Source: Notospermus geniculatus (taxonomy: Eukaryota; Nemertea; Pilidiophora; Heteronemertea; Lineidae). Taken from it: a stretch of DNA of 64,000 nucleotides. The notes under the pieces are model-generated. The model saw nothing but the letters and a program-made list of their open reading frames with translations, was not told where the DNA came from and ran no database searches. This document shows positions 1 to 9,600 of the stretch, piece by piece. The translations under genes were made by a program, and so were the position numbers. The DNA lies in the NCBI GenBank assembly GCA_002633025.1, contig NMRB01000297.1, forward strand, positions 314,444-378,443, in the 5' to 3' direction. The first letter of the stretch is position 1, and each line of letters opens with the position of its first letter.

Positions 1-247
1 ACAAGAATTACCGTTCCCGGAAGATCGGCTGGTAGCCTTCCGAGTGGCTACATTTAGTAATGGCGGATTTTTTGTCGTCGTCAGTTTTGAAGAGGTCGAG
101 CTCACCTCTGCACTGTTTTATCGCCAACTTGTCAACGGGTCATTTGAAATCAGTCAGGTTTTTAATGGAAGTTTTTATTGCCGCAGGGGTCATATTGAGA
201 TAGAAAGCCTCATGTGCTTTACAAATGACCTTGACCATGGCGTATGG
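1..247 (+). CDS. partial exon of an unrecognised gene entering from the left
   Basis: The frame starting at base 2 is open for 82 codons and ends in a complete Trp codon directly before GTGAGT at 248-253, a near-ideal splice donor in phase 0. The peptide is rich in Phe and Val and alternates hydrophobic and polar residues, with two Cys, which suggests a beta-sheet domain. I do not recognise the family. The left boundary is outside the window. The following intron is filled by the foldback element at 256-1157, which starts only eight bases after the donor. The exon cannot be spliced in frame to the PH gene downstream, because the exon at 6410 has a stop in all three frames before or just after its ATG. 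It is therefore a separate gene. Confidence 0.6.
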
Positions 248-255
248 GTGAGTAA

Positions 256-1157
256 GGCAAGCCGTTTGTTCATTTAATCAAATAAACATTTTTTTAAAAA
301 CCTGTTTTTTTAAAACGATTTATTTTACTCCATTGCAAAGAATCTTGTGTTTTTTTAAAAACTTGGTTTTTTAGCCAACTGTTCATTTATTCAAAAAAAT
401 CATAGTTTTTTACCTGAGTGGAAAAAAAATCTGTTTTTTATGGCAAGCCGTTTGTTCATTTAAAGCCTCACTGTATTGAATTTTACGATATTTTCAAAGT
501 GTTAGGAGAGTGCAGGTGTGGGTCTCATATCCTCTTGAAGGTCACCAAAATACTTGCCTGATATGTATGTACTTCAAAGAATCAAGCCCTAGTTTTCAGC
601 AAACATTGAAAAAACTGCAGGCAGATCCCTAATGTATTCAGATAGAGCATAGTACATTTTACACTGACGCTAACGTCAGAGGACGTAAGCACTTTCTGAA
701 TTCAATACAGTGAGGCTTTAAAGATAATATATCACGACTTCATTGTTTACATTCTATGTTTGTAAACATGGATGTTTACATTATGTTATTTTGGACTTTT
801 TGGACATGCCAACCCACCAAAATGAATGCTTTGGGCATCAAAAGAATTTCTAGAGAGACATGCTACCAACAAATTACTCATAAGACAAAGAAAGCCTGGA
901 CATAAACAAACAAAATGTAAATAAAAAACGAATTTCGTGGCCCGCGAAAATACCCGTGATACATTATCTTTAATCAAATAAACCTGGCTTTTTTAAAAAC
1001 CTGTTTTTTTTCAAAAAACCAAGTTTCTTTTTTAAAAACTTGGTTTTTTTCCTGATTTTGTTTTTGAAGGAGTAAAAAACCAAGATTTTTTTCAAAAGAA
1101 ACCTAGTTTATCTTTTAAAAACCAGGTTTATTTGATTAAATGAACAAACGGCTTGCC
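256..1157. mobile_element. foldback/MITE composite with poly-T/poly-A arms
   Basis: The left end GGCAAGCCGTTTGTTCATTT is mirrored at 1138-1157. Long T-rich and A-rich arms carrying AAAACCTGGTTTTTT-like runs follow on both sides. A further copy of the terminal motif sits at 441-460, next to a second element (461-720) nested inside. Confidence 0.7.
461..720. mobile_element. nested MITE, family TTAAAGCCNCACTGTATTGA
   Basis: The ends are inverted (TTTAAAGCCTCACTGTATTG at the left, its complement at 702-722). It shares its full length with a copy at 26679-26956 and a diverged copy at 46961-47594. It is non-coding and inserted inside the 256-1157 element, so it is younger. Confidence 0.75.
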
Positions 1158-1393
1158 ATAATAGGTGAGTGAAGAGGACTGGGAGGAACTGACGGGACCC
1201 CAAAAAGATGCAACGTGTGCCATCGGTCATTTTGGGGGGAAATGCGGAATATGGACGATTCACACGATGTATGGCCAATTCTTAGGTAGATTGGGTCGAG
1301 TGTGTCCGTGGGATGGGCCATGCGAGGCGAACAAAGCGAAGAGATTAAGGTTGATAAACAGGTCGACCGACTACACCGAATTTACCTTGGTAG

Positions 1394-1963
1394 TCCAGTT
1401 CCGGGAGCGGCTGCGACCACGTCGGAGAGGCAGCCGGCTGCACGACAGCCACCGTGCTTGACGTTAGACGTAGTCATAGCGGGGATAACTACACCATCAT
1501 TCAGAGGTGGAATATCACGTCCTTTCAGACCCATCAGCGCCGAATAATCGTGGAAGGAATTAAGGACCCGATTTCGGGTGACGTACACGTCATGGTGACC
1601 GCCGACAAGAAAGTGTTATACACCTTCCATAAAAAGTTAGGCCAGCGAGTTGAGAAGTTGATTACCCGACACGTCGAAGGCACGCCGAACATGTTCTTCA
1701 TTTTCAGAACATTCGATATTTTAATGAATCAGATAGTTTTAATTTTGACACAAAGGCCAGTATCGTCGCTGGTGGCTTTTCCCTTTTTGTGCAGCAATAA
1801 AACTGCAAATTACACCATTTTTCACAAAACCCTTACAGAAATTGACATAACGAGGCCGGCGTGTGGGGTCGACCCTAACGGATCTCTGTTTTTAGTTGGG
1901 CCACCACGGAGTACTTCGGCGGTGAGACACTATCGGGTTCTACCTGGTTCTGGCCTGCAGTGA
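1394..1963 (+). CDS. putative exon or exons of the left-hand unrecognised gene
   Basis: One frame is open from TCC at 1394, just after an AG at 1392-1393, to TGA at 1961-1963. This is 189 codons, far longer than chance for this base composition. It is in phase 0 with the donor at 247. The N-terminal 100 residues look like real protein, with a CxxxxxxxAGC region and a basic stretch around TADKKVLYTF. Two readings are possible. It may be one terminal exon ending at 1963. Alternatively there are two exons, since a strong pyrimidine tract and CAG end at 1794 and GTGAGA lies at 1922, giving a second exon 1795-1921 in the same frame; the matching upstream donor is not obvious. No family recognised. 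The acceptor at 1393 is weak. Confidence 0.42.
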   Translation, partial: SSSGSGCDHVGEAAGCTTATVLDVRRSHSGDNYTIIQRWNITSFQTHQRRIIVEGIKDPISGDVHVMVTADKKVLYTFHKKLGQRVEKLITRHVEGTPNMFFIFRTFDILMNQIVLILTQRPVSSLVAFPFLCSNKTANYTIFHKTLTEIDITRPACGVDPNGSLFLVGPPRSTSAVRHYRVLPGSGLQ

Positions 1964-1995
1964 GTTAAGTCAGAGCACACCATGCGATATCGCAA

Positions 1996-2095
1996 GCCGG
2001 TATTTGTCCGGGCTTATTCTTCTTCCATTACAAGATGTCCGTGTAATAATAAGTCCGGTTCTAAATAAGTGCGGATCTATTATAGGACCACGGTA
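1996..2095. repeat. dispersed repeat, copy 1 of a GCCGGTATTTGTCCGGGCTT family
   Basis: About 95 bp are shared with 12180-12272, including the ATAAGTCCGGTTCT and AAGTGCGGATCTATT motifs. It is non-coding. Confidence 0.65.
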
Positions 2096-2262
2096 TTGCC
2101 ACTTTTTCTCGACAGCCAGCGCCACCGCGCCACTCTCCAACCCAGGGACTAACTACGTTGTCGGCGAATTGACCCGATTTACTGCGTACATTTTGTAATG
2201 CATTGTAATGCATGCTAGGTGGCTCCCTCTACGTCGACAGTTAAGTAACACATTTGAGATCC
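2095..2262 (-). repeat. fragment of the AGCACGGTAT repeat family
   Basis: It is the inverted relative of 27185-27400 and 50083-50398. All share the GTAGAGGGAGCCACCTAG motif and a GGGTTGGAGAGTGGCG motif. The copy at 50083-50398 looks full length, with ends AAAGGAGCACGGTATT and AATACAGTGTTCCTTT. Confidence 0.6.
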
Positions 2263-2600
2263 AATACCATGCTCAGTAGCACACCAGGCGATATCGCAAG
2301 CCAATCGGTTTTTGGTATGTTTGGGCGATCATCGCTGGCGAGAAGATTCCGCGCATCGCTGTCCAGCGCACACTTGGCGTCAACAGCCGTTTTTGCTTGC
2401 TGAAGTGGGGCGTGGTCTTGGTAGAGCGCCCACAGGGCTGTAATACCAACGACACATCCCGTGCAAGGACCACATTTCGTGACGAAGCATTAATTGTGAT
2501 GTACACACCTGCCGTAGTGGTCTTCAATTTAGATTGAGGTTATTGGAGACGCTGCCGAGGGAGTGTACATCAAGCTCTTGCACCAACTACTGAAATTTCG

Positions 2601-2758
2601 CATGGGACAGTAAGCCTTGGGACAGTGCCTTGTACCTTGTGTCTTTGCAAGGGCAAGTAAAATACCCCATCCAAGTGAGAAACATGAGTAGCTTGTGATG
2701 GCCTCCTCCGTACTTATCAGGGCCAATAATGCTATAGCGTCGGCCCTGACGGAAAAAT
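2601..2758 (-). repeat. SINE-B fragment, tRNA head missing
   Basis: It matches the body and the 3' end (containing a CAGGGCC/GGCCCTG palindrome) of the SINE-B copies at 16070, 34005, 34246 and 40427. The orientation assignment is approximate. Confidence 0.55.
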
Positions 2759-3318
2759 GAAATACAAAGTTTACCAACTACTACCGGAAGTGACATTTTT
2801 GCCTCACACACCTGGTCGAACAAGTCGCTGTTTTGACCTTGTATACACAGACCAACCACAATTTTGCAGCATTAAAATAGCAGCACATCAGGCGATATCG
2901 CAAGCGATCTGATCGCTACCGAGAAAAATCGGCTGTTATGTGACGCCAAGTGTGCGCTGGACAGCGACGCGAGGAAACTCCGTTCTCGTCAGGGAGGACC
3001 GAATAAACACCAAAAACGCTCGCGCCTACATGTACATAGTAGAGAGGTTAAGATTTTACTCCGAGAACGAGAACGAAAACGTGGTGACTTTGTGGCATGC
3101 CTGTAACTTCTCTAACAGCAAGAATCCAGCTTTTAGAACGGTGTGTTCTTCATTGGAAGACATCCGCCACTGTTACTGTGAAAAACAATCTGAGTTACCT
3201 CCAGATGGTTTTGTGATACAAAAACTAAAAAAGCCAAAAATATGTTCAGTCGCTGCTGTGATCGCAAGGCCGGTCGCCTAGAAAATCGCTCGAAAAATCG
3301 CCAGTGTGCGCCATGCTT

Positions 3319-3435
3319 AAATGGGTCATGAATAAAGACTAGTAAATGCTTTTACTTGAATTTTGCAATACATTAGGCAATGCTGTACAAATCTGAAGTA
3401 AAAGCATTTGCTAGTCTTTATTCATATGCCCATTG
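3319..3435. mobile_element. 118-bp hairpin MITE
   Basis: The arms ATGGGTCATGAATAAAGACT and their complement near 3413-3433 pair over about 40 bp around a short loop. Confidence 0.75.
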
Positions 3436-4046
3436 GTTGTCACCATGATATTAGCCTCGCGCTTGGAAACCCTTGCGGCGGATGGAAGTGGAGTGCGCGT
3501 TTTCGCCGTCGATTTTGCAAAATGAATATAGATGGCGACAACCGACATGACGCAGTTTCACAGATATAGGGTTGTTGTGCTGGTTGCCGTCTTCACCCGT
3601 TGCCAACCAATGTGAAGTAATTTTCTCTCGTGGTTACGTTATCTCGTCTCCATGGCAACACGTGCATGGCGAGATGTGTGATGAGCCTTTTCAGTTTTTT
3701 CATATTTCTCCAGCAAAAGTTGGGAATCTGATCCCATTCGTCCGCCCTCCTATGATAGGCGTCGGGTTTCCAAGCGTATTTTGCCAATGAAGCCTCAAGA
3801 ATGCAGTGAGCCTTGCTTGCCTACTTACTAAGCTACCCCCCCCCCCCCCCAGGCTAACCCGGCCTGAACGGGGCATCGTGAAAAAAGGTGAAGCTGTATT
3901 GGGGACCAAAAAGCGCACATCACCCACAAATTGGGGGGGGGGATACCCCCTACCGCCGCCGGCCCTGCTGGCCCTAACTTCAGAGAATGCGGGACCTACC
4001 AAAAGTAAGGTGACATGCAGGCAGGGTGTGGTGGATTCATCATCTG

Positions 4047-4315
4047 CAGGGCCGGATCCAGGATTCACAGAAAGGGGGGGCGTAGATCGACAAAGTTGGT
4101 GAGCAGCGAAAAAGTGCCGCCTAAACGGGGGGTCTGGGGGCTCTCCCCCCGAAAAATTTGACAATTGAAGTGCTTTTAGATGCATTTTCCTGGCATCTGA
4201 GAGCAAAATACTAGAATTTTTATGTGATTAAATTTTTCTTGGTAAAAAAAATCATTGCTCTGCCAAAAATAGGGGGGGCGTACGCCCCCCACGCCCCCCC
4301 CTGGATCCGGCCCTG
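4047..4315. mobile_element. GGATCC-type MITE with CAGGGCCGGATCCA ends
   Basis: Perfect terminal inverted repeats CAGGGCCGGATCCA flank a 269-bp unit with G-rich and C-rich sub-terminal runs. It belongs to a set of related units in this window (11493, 15227, 17861, 25288, 49022, 52442 and others) that share GGATCC-centred ends. Confidence 0.8.
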
Positions 4316-4815
4316 ATCTGTCCCCCGTTTTGCGGTGTGGGAGATGAACCAACGATGTCGCTCTCAGCAAGTGCGGCACTAAGCTGCCTGGGAACCGTAC
4401 GCTCCAAACACCGCACGCTCCATCGAACGTAACACTGCCTGGAGAGTGTATCGAGTCGTTTGCTCAGTGTGGTTTGTGTGTGTTCAGCTTTCCCGCGGAT
4501 TTCGTTACTTGGATTTTGGGATTCAGATTCAGAGGATTATGGTAAATAGTATATACTTTTTGCTGATGTTCCTTTCTTCAAATCTTGTCGATGCAGTTTT
4601 TTCCGAATCTGCTGAAGCGTTTAGGCCTACTTTGTATCCAGGTAGTTGAAAGTCGACCGCCTGACAAATGCCTGATCGATGTTATGTCAACTTGTGTTCG
4701 CGCCATCACAACCACATGTGACCACCATGATATTGATGGATGGCCATGTATATTCTGCATGCTCGTTGTCAGTAATTGCACGTCGCTGTGGAGGTTTTAT
4801 TCCCTCGCACAGATC

Positions 4816-4967
4816 AATTCTGTGGCCCCATGCATGAATAGGATAACCCACATTTTCAAACCTTGGGAGATAATTACATATAAGAAAGAGTATAATGTGG
4901 TAGGGTCAATTTTGTCAATTTCACCAAATGTGGGTTATCCTGTTCATGCATGGGGCCACAGAATTTG
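4816..4967. mobile_element. 150-bp inverted-repeat MITE
   Basis: TTCTGTGGCCCCATGCATGA at 4818 is mirrored at 4945-4966. The arms pair for about 45 bp. Confidence 0.8.
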
Positions 4968-5154
4968 TATTCATGGAGTGCTTCAGAAATGACGGAATGC
5001 TTCACAACACTTCTTGATGGAGTGCTTTAGAACACTTCATAATGGAGTGGCTTCTTTAGCACACTCCATGAGGTGCCACAGAATCGGTAGCCTGCACTCA
5101 ATGATGGAGTGCCGAAGACTCACGTCGTTTTGGTCTAATGCCATAGCTAGAAGA

Positions 5155-5395
5155 TACTGTAAAGCAAGATAATTTCGCGGCTGGAAATTTTCGCGAATCA
5201 AGAATTAGGGGCCTATACACATATTCACGGCAGGATATTTTCGCGAGTCTTTGCCATTATTGTCAGTTTTTTTCACGGACCGTATTTATCACTTGCGTGT
5301 AGGCCTACTCATATTCGCGACATTTTCGCGACTCATACACTCTCGCGAAATTCGCGAAAATTTCCTGCACGCAAAATTTTCCTGCTTTACAGTAG
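5155..5395. mobile_element. TTTTCGCG-rich MITE
   Basis: The ends are TACTGTAAAGCA and the complement of it at 5384-5395. The inside is full of TTCGCGA motifs. It is related in style to 28318-28528, whose ends are TACTGTAAACCGTGA. Confidence 0.75.
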
Positions 5396-5551
5396 ACCTA
5401 AACAAAAAAGATGAAGATGATTCTAGGACACTCCCTGTTGGCTGGTGCCACAGAAGACACATGATGTAACACTCTCATATAGTGCCACAGAGTAGGCCTA
5501 TACTCAATGATAGAGTGCTGAAGATGTTTCTGGGACGCTTCATGTAGTGCC

Positions 5552-5932
5552 AAAGATCCAGGATTTGGGAAAAGAGGGGGCACCCTCTGCTAGGAACATT
5601 GAAATTTGCACCCAATAGACTATATCACTCCAAAAGAGTGCAGCACCTGACGGGTACTACAGCGTCACGACGTCCCGTACTCATTCCATGACATCTTGAC
5701 GTGAGACGACGTCATGATCGCTGAAACAAGTGGAGGTTTTTCGAGTGACGTCACCGCGTTCAGAATGGGGGACGGGACGTCGTGACGCTGTAGGCCTAGC
5801 TAGCGACCCGTCAGGTGCTGCGCTCTATTGGAGTGATAGAGTCTATTCCAGAATTTCACGATCGATTTCACATGATTTGTTGGCGAAAAGGGGAGGCGCT
5901 CGCCCAGTGCGCCCCCTCTGGATCCGCGCCTG
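5552..5932. mobile_element. GGATCC-type MITE carrying a second nested MITE
   Basis: It runs from GATCCAGGATTTGGG to GGATCCGCGCCTGG. The element at 5615-5846 is inserted in its centre. Confidence 0.75.
5615..5846. mobile_element. nested MITE with TAGACT...CACTCCAAAAGAG ends
   Basis: The arms CACTCCAAAAGAGTGCAGCA and CAGGTGCTGCGCTCTATTGG are inverted. A second full copy lies at 37057-37280. Confidence 0.8.
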
Positions 5933-6409
5933 GAGTGCCAAAAGATAATTCTGGGACACTCCATGTGGTACCATAGAAGACACCTGTGATGGAATGCCGA
6001 AGTAGGCCTACATTCTAACACTCCCATGTGGTGCCATAGAGTATACTCAATGATAGATTGTCAAAGATGTTTCAGGAACACTCCGTGTAGTGCCACAGAA
6101 GACACCTATGATGGAGTGCCAAAGTAGGGTACTTTCTAACACTCCCATGTGGTGCCATAGAGTATAGGCCTACTCAAAATAGAGTGCTGAAGATTATTCT
6201 GGGAACCTTCCATGTAGTGCCACAGAATATACTGTACTTGATGGAGTGACTACATATATTCTTTGGGTCACAACATGGTGCCACAGAATACACTCATGAT
6301 GTGCCTGTAGGTGCCACAAAATACACTCAATGATGGGGTGCCAAAGTAATTCTTTGGAGACTCCATACAGTGCCACAGAATTCACTCTGACTCATTTTAT
6401 CCACTTCAG

Positions 6410-6465
6410 GTCTAGAGAGCCCAGGATTGTCAAGGTAACACTGGTGACCATTGGGTACGGAAAGA
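6410..6465 (+). other. probable 5' UTR part of the first coding exon of the PH gene
   Basis: A pyrimidine-rich tract and CAG end at 6409, a good splice acceptor. All frames upstream of the ATG at 6466 are closed or out of frame (TAA at 6436 and TGA at 6445 in the coding frame). This stretch is therefore best read as spliced 5' UTR. The upstream non-coding exon and promoter were not identified. Confidence 0.5.
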
Positions 6466-6633
6466 ATGACCACGGTTAAGCATAAGGGCGCGGTCCAGGA
6501 TCACCGTGGTTACCTGTGGAGGAAGAAACGAGTGTTCAAGAAATGGCAAAAGATTGAGTTTATTTTAAAAACGCATGTCCAGGGAGGACGTCACATGCTC
6601 TATGAGAAAGAGGACCCAGAAAATACGATAGTG
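6466..6633 (+). CDS. PH gene exon 1 (residues 1-56): start and first half of the PH domain
   Basis: The start is ATG at 6466, with in-frame stops just upstream. GYLWRKK followed by FKKWQKIEFIL and HMLYEKEDPE matches the first strands of a pleckstrin-homology domain. Donor GTAAGT at 6634, phase 0. Confidence 0.85.
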
Positions 6634-9600
6634 GTAAGTGTGTTATTGTTTCCATGGCTACATAAAATGGCAGGTGCTTTTAGCACCTCACTTTTTGAAT
6701 TGGTAGTGGAGAGTACTGCTGGCTGTATGATGACAGAAAATTTTGGGAGTTACATGTAGCATCGTTTTGGCGTGACTAGGCCATCATGCTCTGATTTTGC
6801 CATTTTGCCGCTGAGTTGCAGGTACCCAGTTGAAAATAGATGCCCCTGATGTGGGGATGTCATCTGATCAGTGCATCATGTTTGAAATCTGCAGAAGCTC
6901 AATCAGTTGAGCTCCTCAAAGGCTCGAGCTGAGAGTTGTTCACACTCGTGAAATTTGATGGTCAGTTACTTCAAGGATGGTGCAATTTTGCGGGCGCACA
7001 GGGGCGCGAGCGTGATGGCACCTGTCTAAGGCTCCAGTTCCATAGAGTTCACGTTTACACTTTTCACGCGCCACGCTTCACGTTTTCCTTTCGTTCCTCA
7101 ATTCAGCGCACAACGAGACACACATTACCTGTCCTGTGGCATGCTTTCTCCGAGGAACGAAAGGAAAACGTGAAGTGTAACGCGAGAAAAGTGTAAACGT
7201 GAACTCTATGGAACTGGAGCCTTACGTGAAGCACTGTCATCTGTGCAGCACATGCGAGATATCGTCTGCTCTTCGTGTGTCCATCTGTCTGTCTGTTTAT
7301 GGAATCTCCTGCCGTCTTCAACCCATCTCTTTCAATTTCAGTTTCAAAATGTACAAGTCCAGACTTGTGACCCACGAAAGGCCAGCAGCATCAAGGATTT
7401 CTTAAGTATCTATGTAAAGTTTGATGATGAGGATGAGTTTTCGTGTTTTCGGACGTCAAATATCCACGAACAACGTGAATGGTTGCTGTGTTTAGGATGT
7501 ACCGGACATGGATTGTATACGGTCGGTGACGCGGTGCCGGATGAGGTATGGTGAAGTACGACATTAGGGAGGTTTAGCACCTTTCCGACTCCGGCTTCAA
7601 CTACCAAAATGAATTGCAGTTCGCTGTACACATAAAAACGATTTAATGGACGTTTGCAAATCGTAAATAACTTTGTGGCAGAATAATTTTGATTCGTGAA
7701 CGGAAGTGCACCTAAATAGCAAATATTATAGTCGTGTTTCAAGTCGTAATGACTAGGATTACGACTTCAATATTCATTATTTATCCGCACTTCCGATTTA
7801 TAAGGCCAAATATTTCTGCCTTCAATTTATGGTGTTCGACGAATTGAAAACGTCTATCAAATCGTTTTTATCAAGGATGTCCATAGTGGACTGCAATTCA
7901 TTCTTGTAGTTGAAGTCGGAGTCGGAAAGGTGCTAAAACCTCGCGACTACACTGTTAGAAATAACAGAAGATTTTACAGAAAATCTGTGCAGCAGAGTCC
8001 CCAGGACTGGATCTGTAAAATTACAGAGTGATCTGTAAAACTACAGACTTAAATAAATGTTAACAGAGACTTGACTGGAGGCTGACCAAATTATATTTTC
8101 ATACTGATCTCAGAAGGCATCATAATGGGATGTCCAATGGAGTCCAACCAATACAGGAAAACATGAATCATACCATAAAAAATTATGTAAATTTACAGAA
8201 AGTGCTGGGGACTCTGCTGCAGGCACTTTCTGTAAAATTACTGCAAAATCACTACTGTAAAATTAATAATTTCTAACAGTGTACGAAGTCTTTATTTCTG
8301 AGAAAGTTTTTTGCTAAATTTAAATCATATCTATCCTATCAGGCGATGCCATAACAGCGGTGTCCCTTGCATAATGGTACCATGCCTGGTGGCTTTTAAG
8401 ACTGCGTGTGCGGTTCCACGTCTAGCCGCACGATGTACTCTTAGCTAATCTGAAAGGATAAAGTGATTTGCTGAATGAGCTGCTCCAAATTGCCAAGACG
8501 ATATGGGGAAGGTTTCTGGAGAGACTAGGGTAATGATGTGAAGCACTTTGAGACTGGTATTGACTGCTTTCATTATGACCATGATGTCAGTTGTCAGTCT
8601 GTCTGCCATCAGTGGGTGACACTTTCACTTACTGTCAGAGTGGTGCAGTGCAAAACTATCTAGCACCTGTCACCTCTGAGGTCCTGAGTTCAGTTTCTCG
8701 TGAGGCCCGATTTGATGGTTTTGAACGTGCCCCATCTATAAGTGTTAGCCATTTCCCGTGCCGGGTTCCTGTATGTGTGCCATGTCTTAGCATACATGCA
8801 TACGCAGGACACATGCCATCCGACTGTGGCGCCGCAGTGGTACTGAATGAAGTACTAAAAGTCTAAAAATAGGTAATTCATCGAGTAATAAAGTAGTCCC
8901 TTGGCGTATGCCCGTACGGGGGGAGGGGGTTGAGCCAATGCGTACAAGGTGTGTACAGGGGGGAGGGGAGTCTAAAAATCGGTGTTTTAGTGCGTACGTA
9001 CTTAAGGCCAAAAAAAATATATTGTCTGTTTTCTTGTCCAGCAACTCAGCGAAAATTGATGCGGGCATGCGAATTTTTTTTTATTTTCAAATAATTTTTG
9101 CCCGTTTTCTTCATGGATGGGGGAAATACCACCAGCAAACTATCTCTCTACATGTTTAAAGCACAGATTTCGTGAAAAATAAAGATGATTTCAAGTGATG
9201 AAGCATTTCTGTGCATTGTATAGGAGGCACTGTGTAAGCAACGAGGAAAAATTTGAAATTGGTGAAAAAAAATTTTCGATGCGGAGGGTCTGGGAATGAC
9301 GCGGGCGCCGGACAAGAAACAAATACTTTATTTTTTTTGCCTAACGGATGTTCCCATATTTGTGTGACATTACTGGGATGAGCTTTTCCACTGTGACATA
9401 ATGATGTGACATTAAGGTTAATGTCATGTCATGTGTATGTCACAATCCTGGAACAACACGTGTTCCACACATATGAATCAATACACACTATTGGCTCTGT
9501 TACACATCCAAAGAACCGCCTAATAATTGCTTTAGCTTACTCCCATAAATTTTTCATCATCATCATCAATTGCGCTTGAATGATTTTGCCTCAGCTGTCA

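Larger units (their letters stand above)
1975..3295. repeat. composite repeat block with three copies of a GGCGATATCGCAAGC motif
   Basis: The motif AGCACACCAGGCGATATCGC and close variants start near 1975, 2277 and 2882. Segment 2278-2400 is partly the inverted complement of 2880-2975; both contain the same 12-residue reading when translated on opposite strands. The block also holds fragments of three other repeats (1996-2095, 2095-2260, 2601-2758). Short open frames here (for example 2940-3281) fall in repeated sequence, so I do not call them genes. Confidence 0.5.
4975..6390. repeat. interrupted minisatellite of GGAGTGC/GTGCCACAGAA units
   Basis: Roughly 60-70 bp units alternate between a GATGGAGTGCCGAAG half and a CACTCCATGTAGTGCCACAG half. 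Both halves carry CACTCCAT/ATGGAGTG complements, so each unit is partly self-complementary. The array occupies 4975-5150, 5425-5555 and 5934-6390, and is split by the elements at 5155-5395 and 5552-5932. It ends about 20 bp before the presumed splice acceptor of the PH gene. Confidence 0.8.

Noticed and set aside
1165-1461. 98-codon open frame before the 1394 exon
   Set aside because: It lies directly after the foldback, lacks an acceptor and is in a different frame from the better-supported 1394-1963 frame. A frameshifted exon cannot be fully excluded.
3700-4206. 168-codon open frame on the minus strand
   Set aside because: Much of it is the G/C-rich GGATCC-type MITE at 4047-4315 and a poly-C run.
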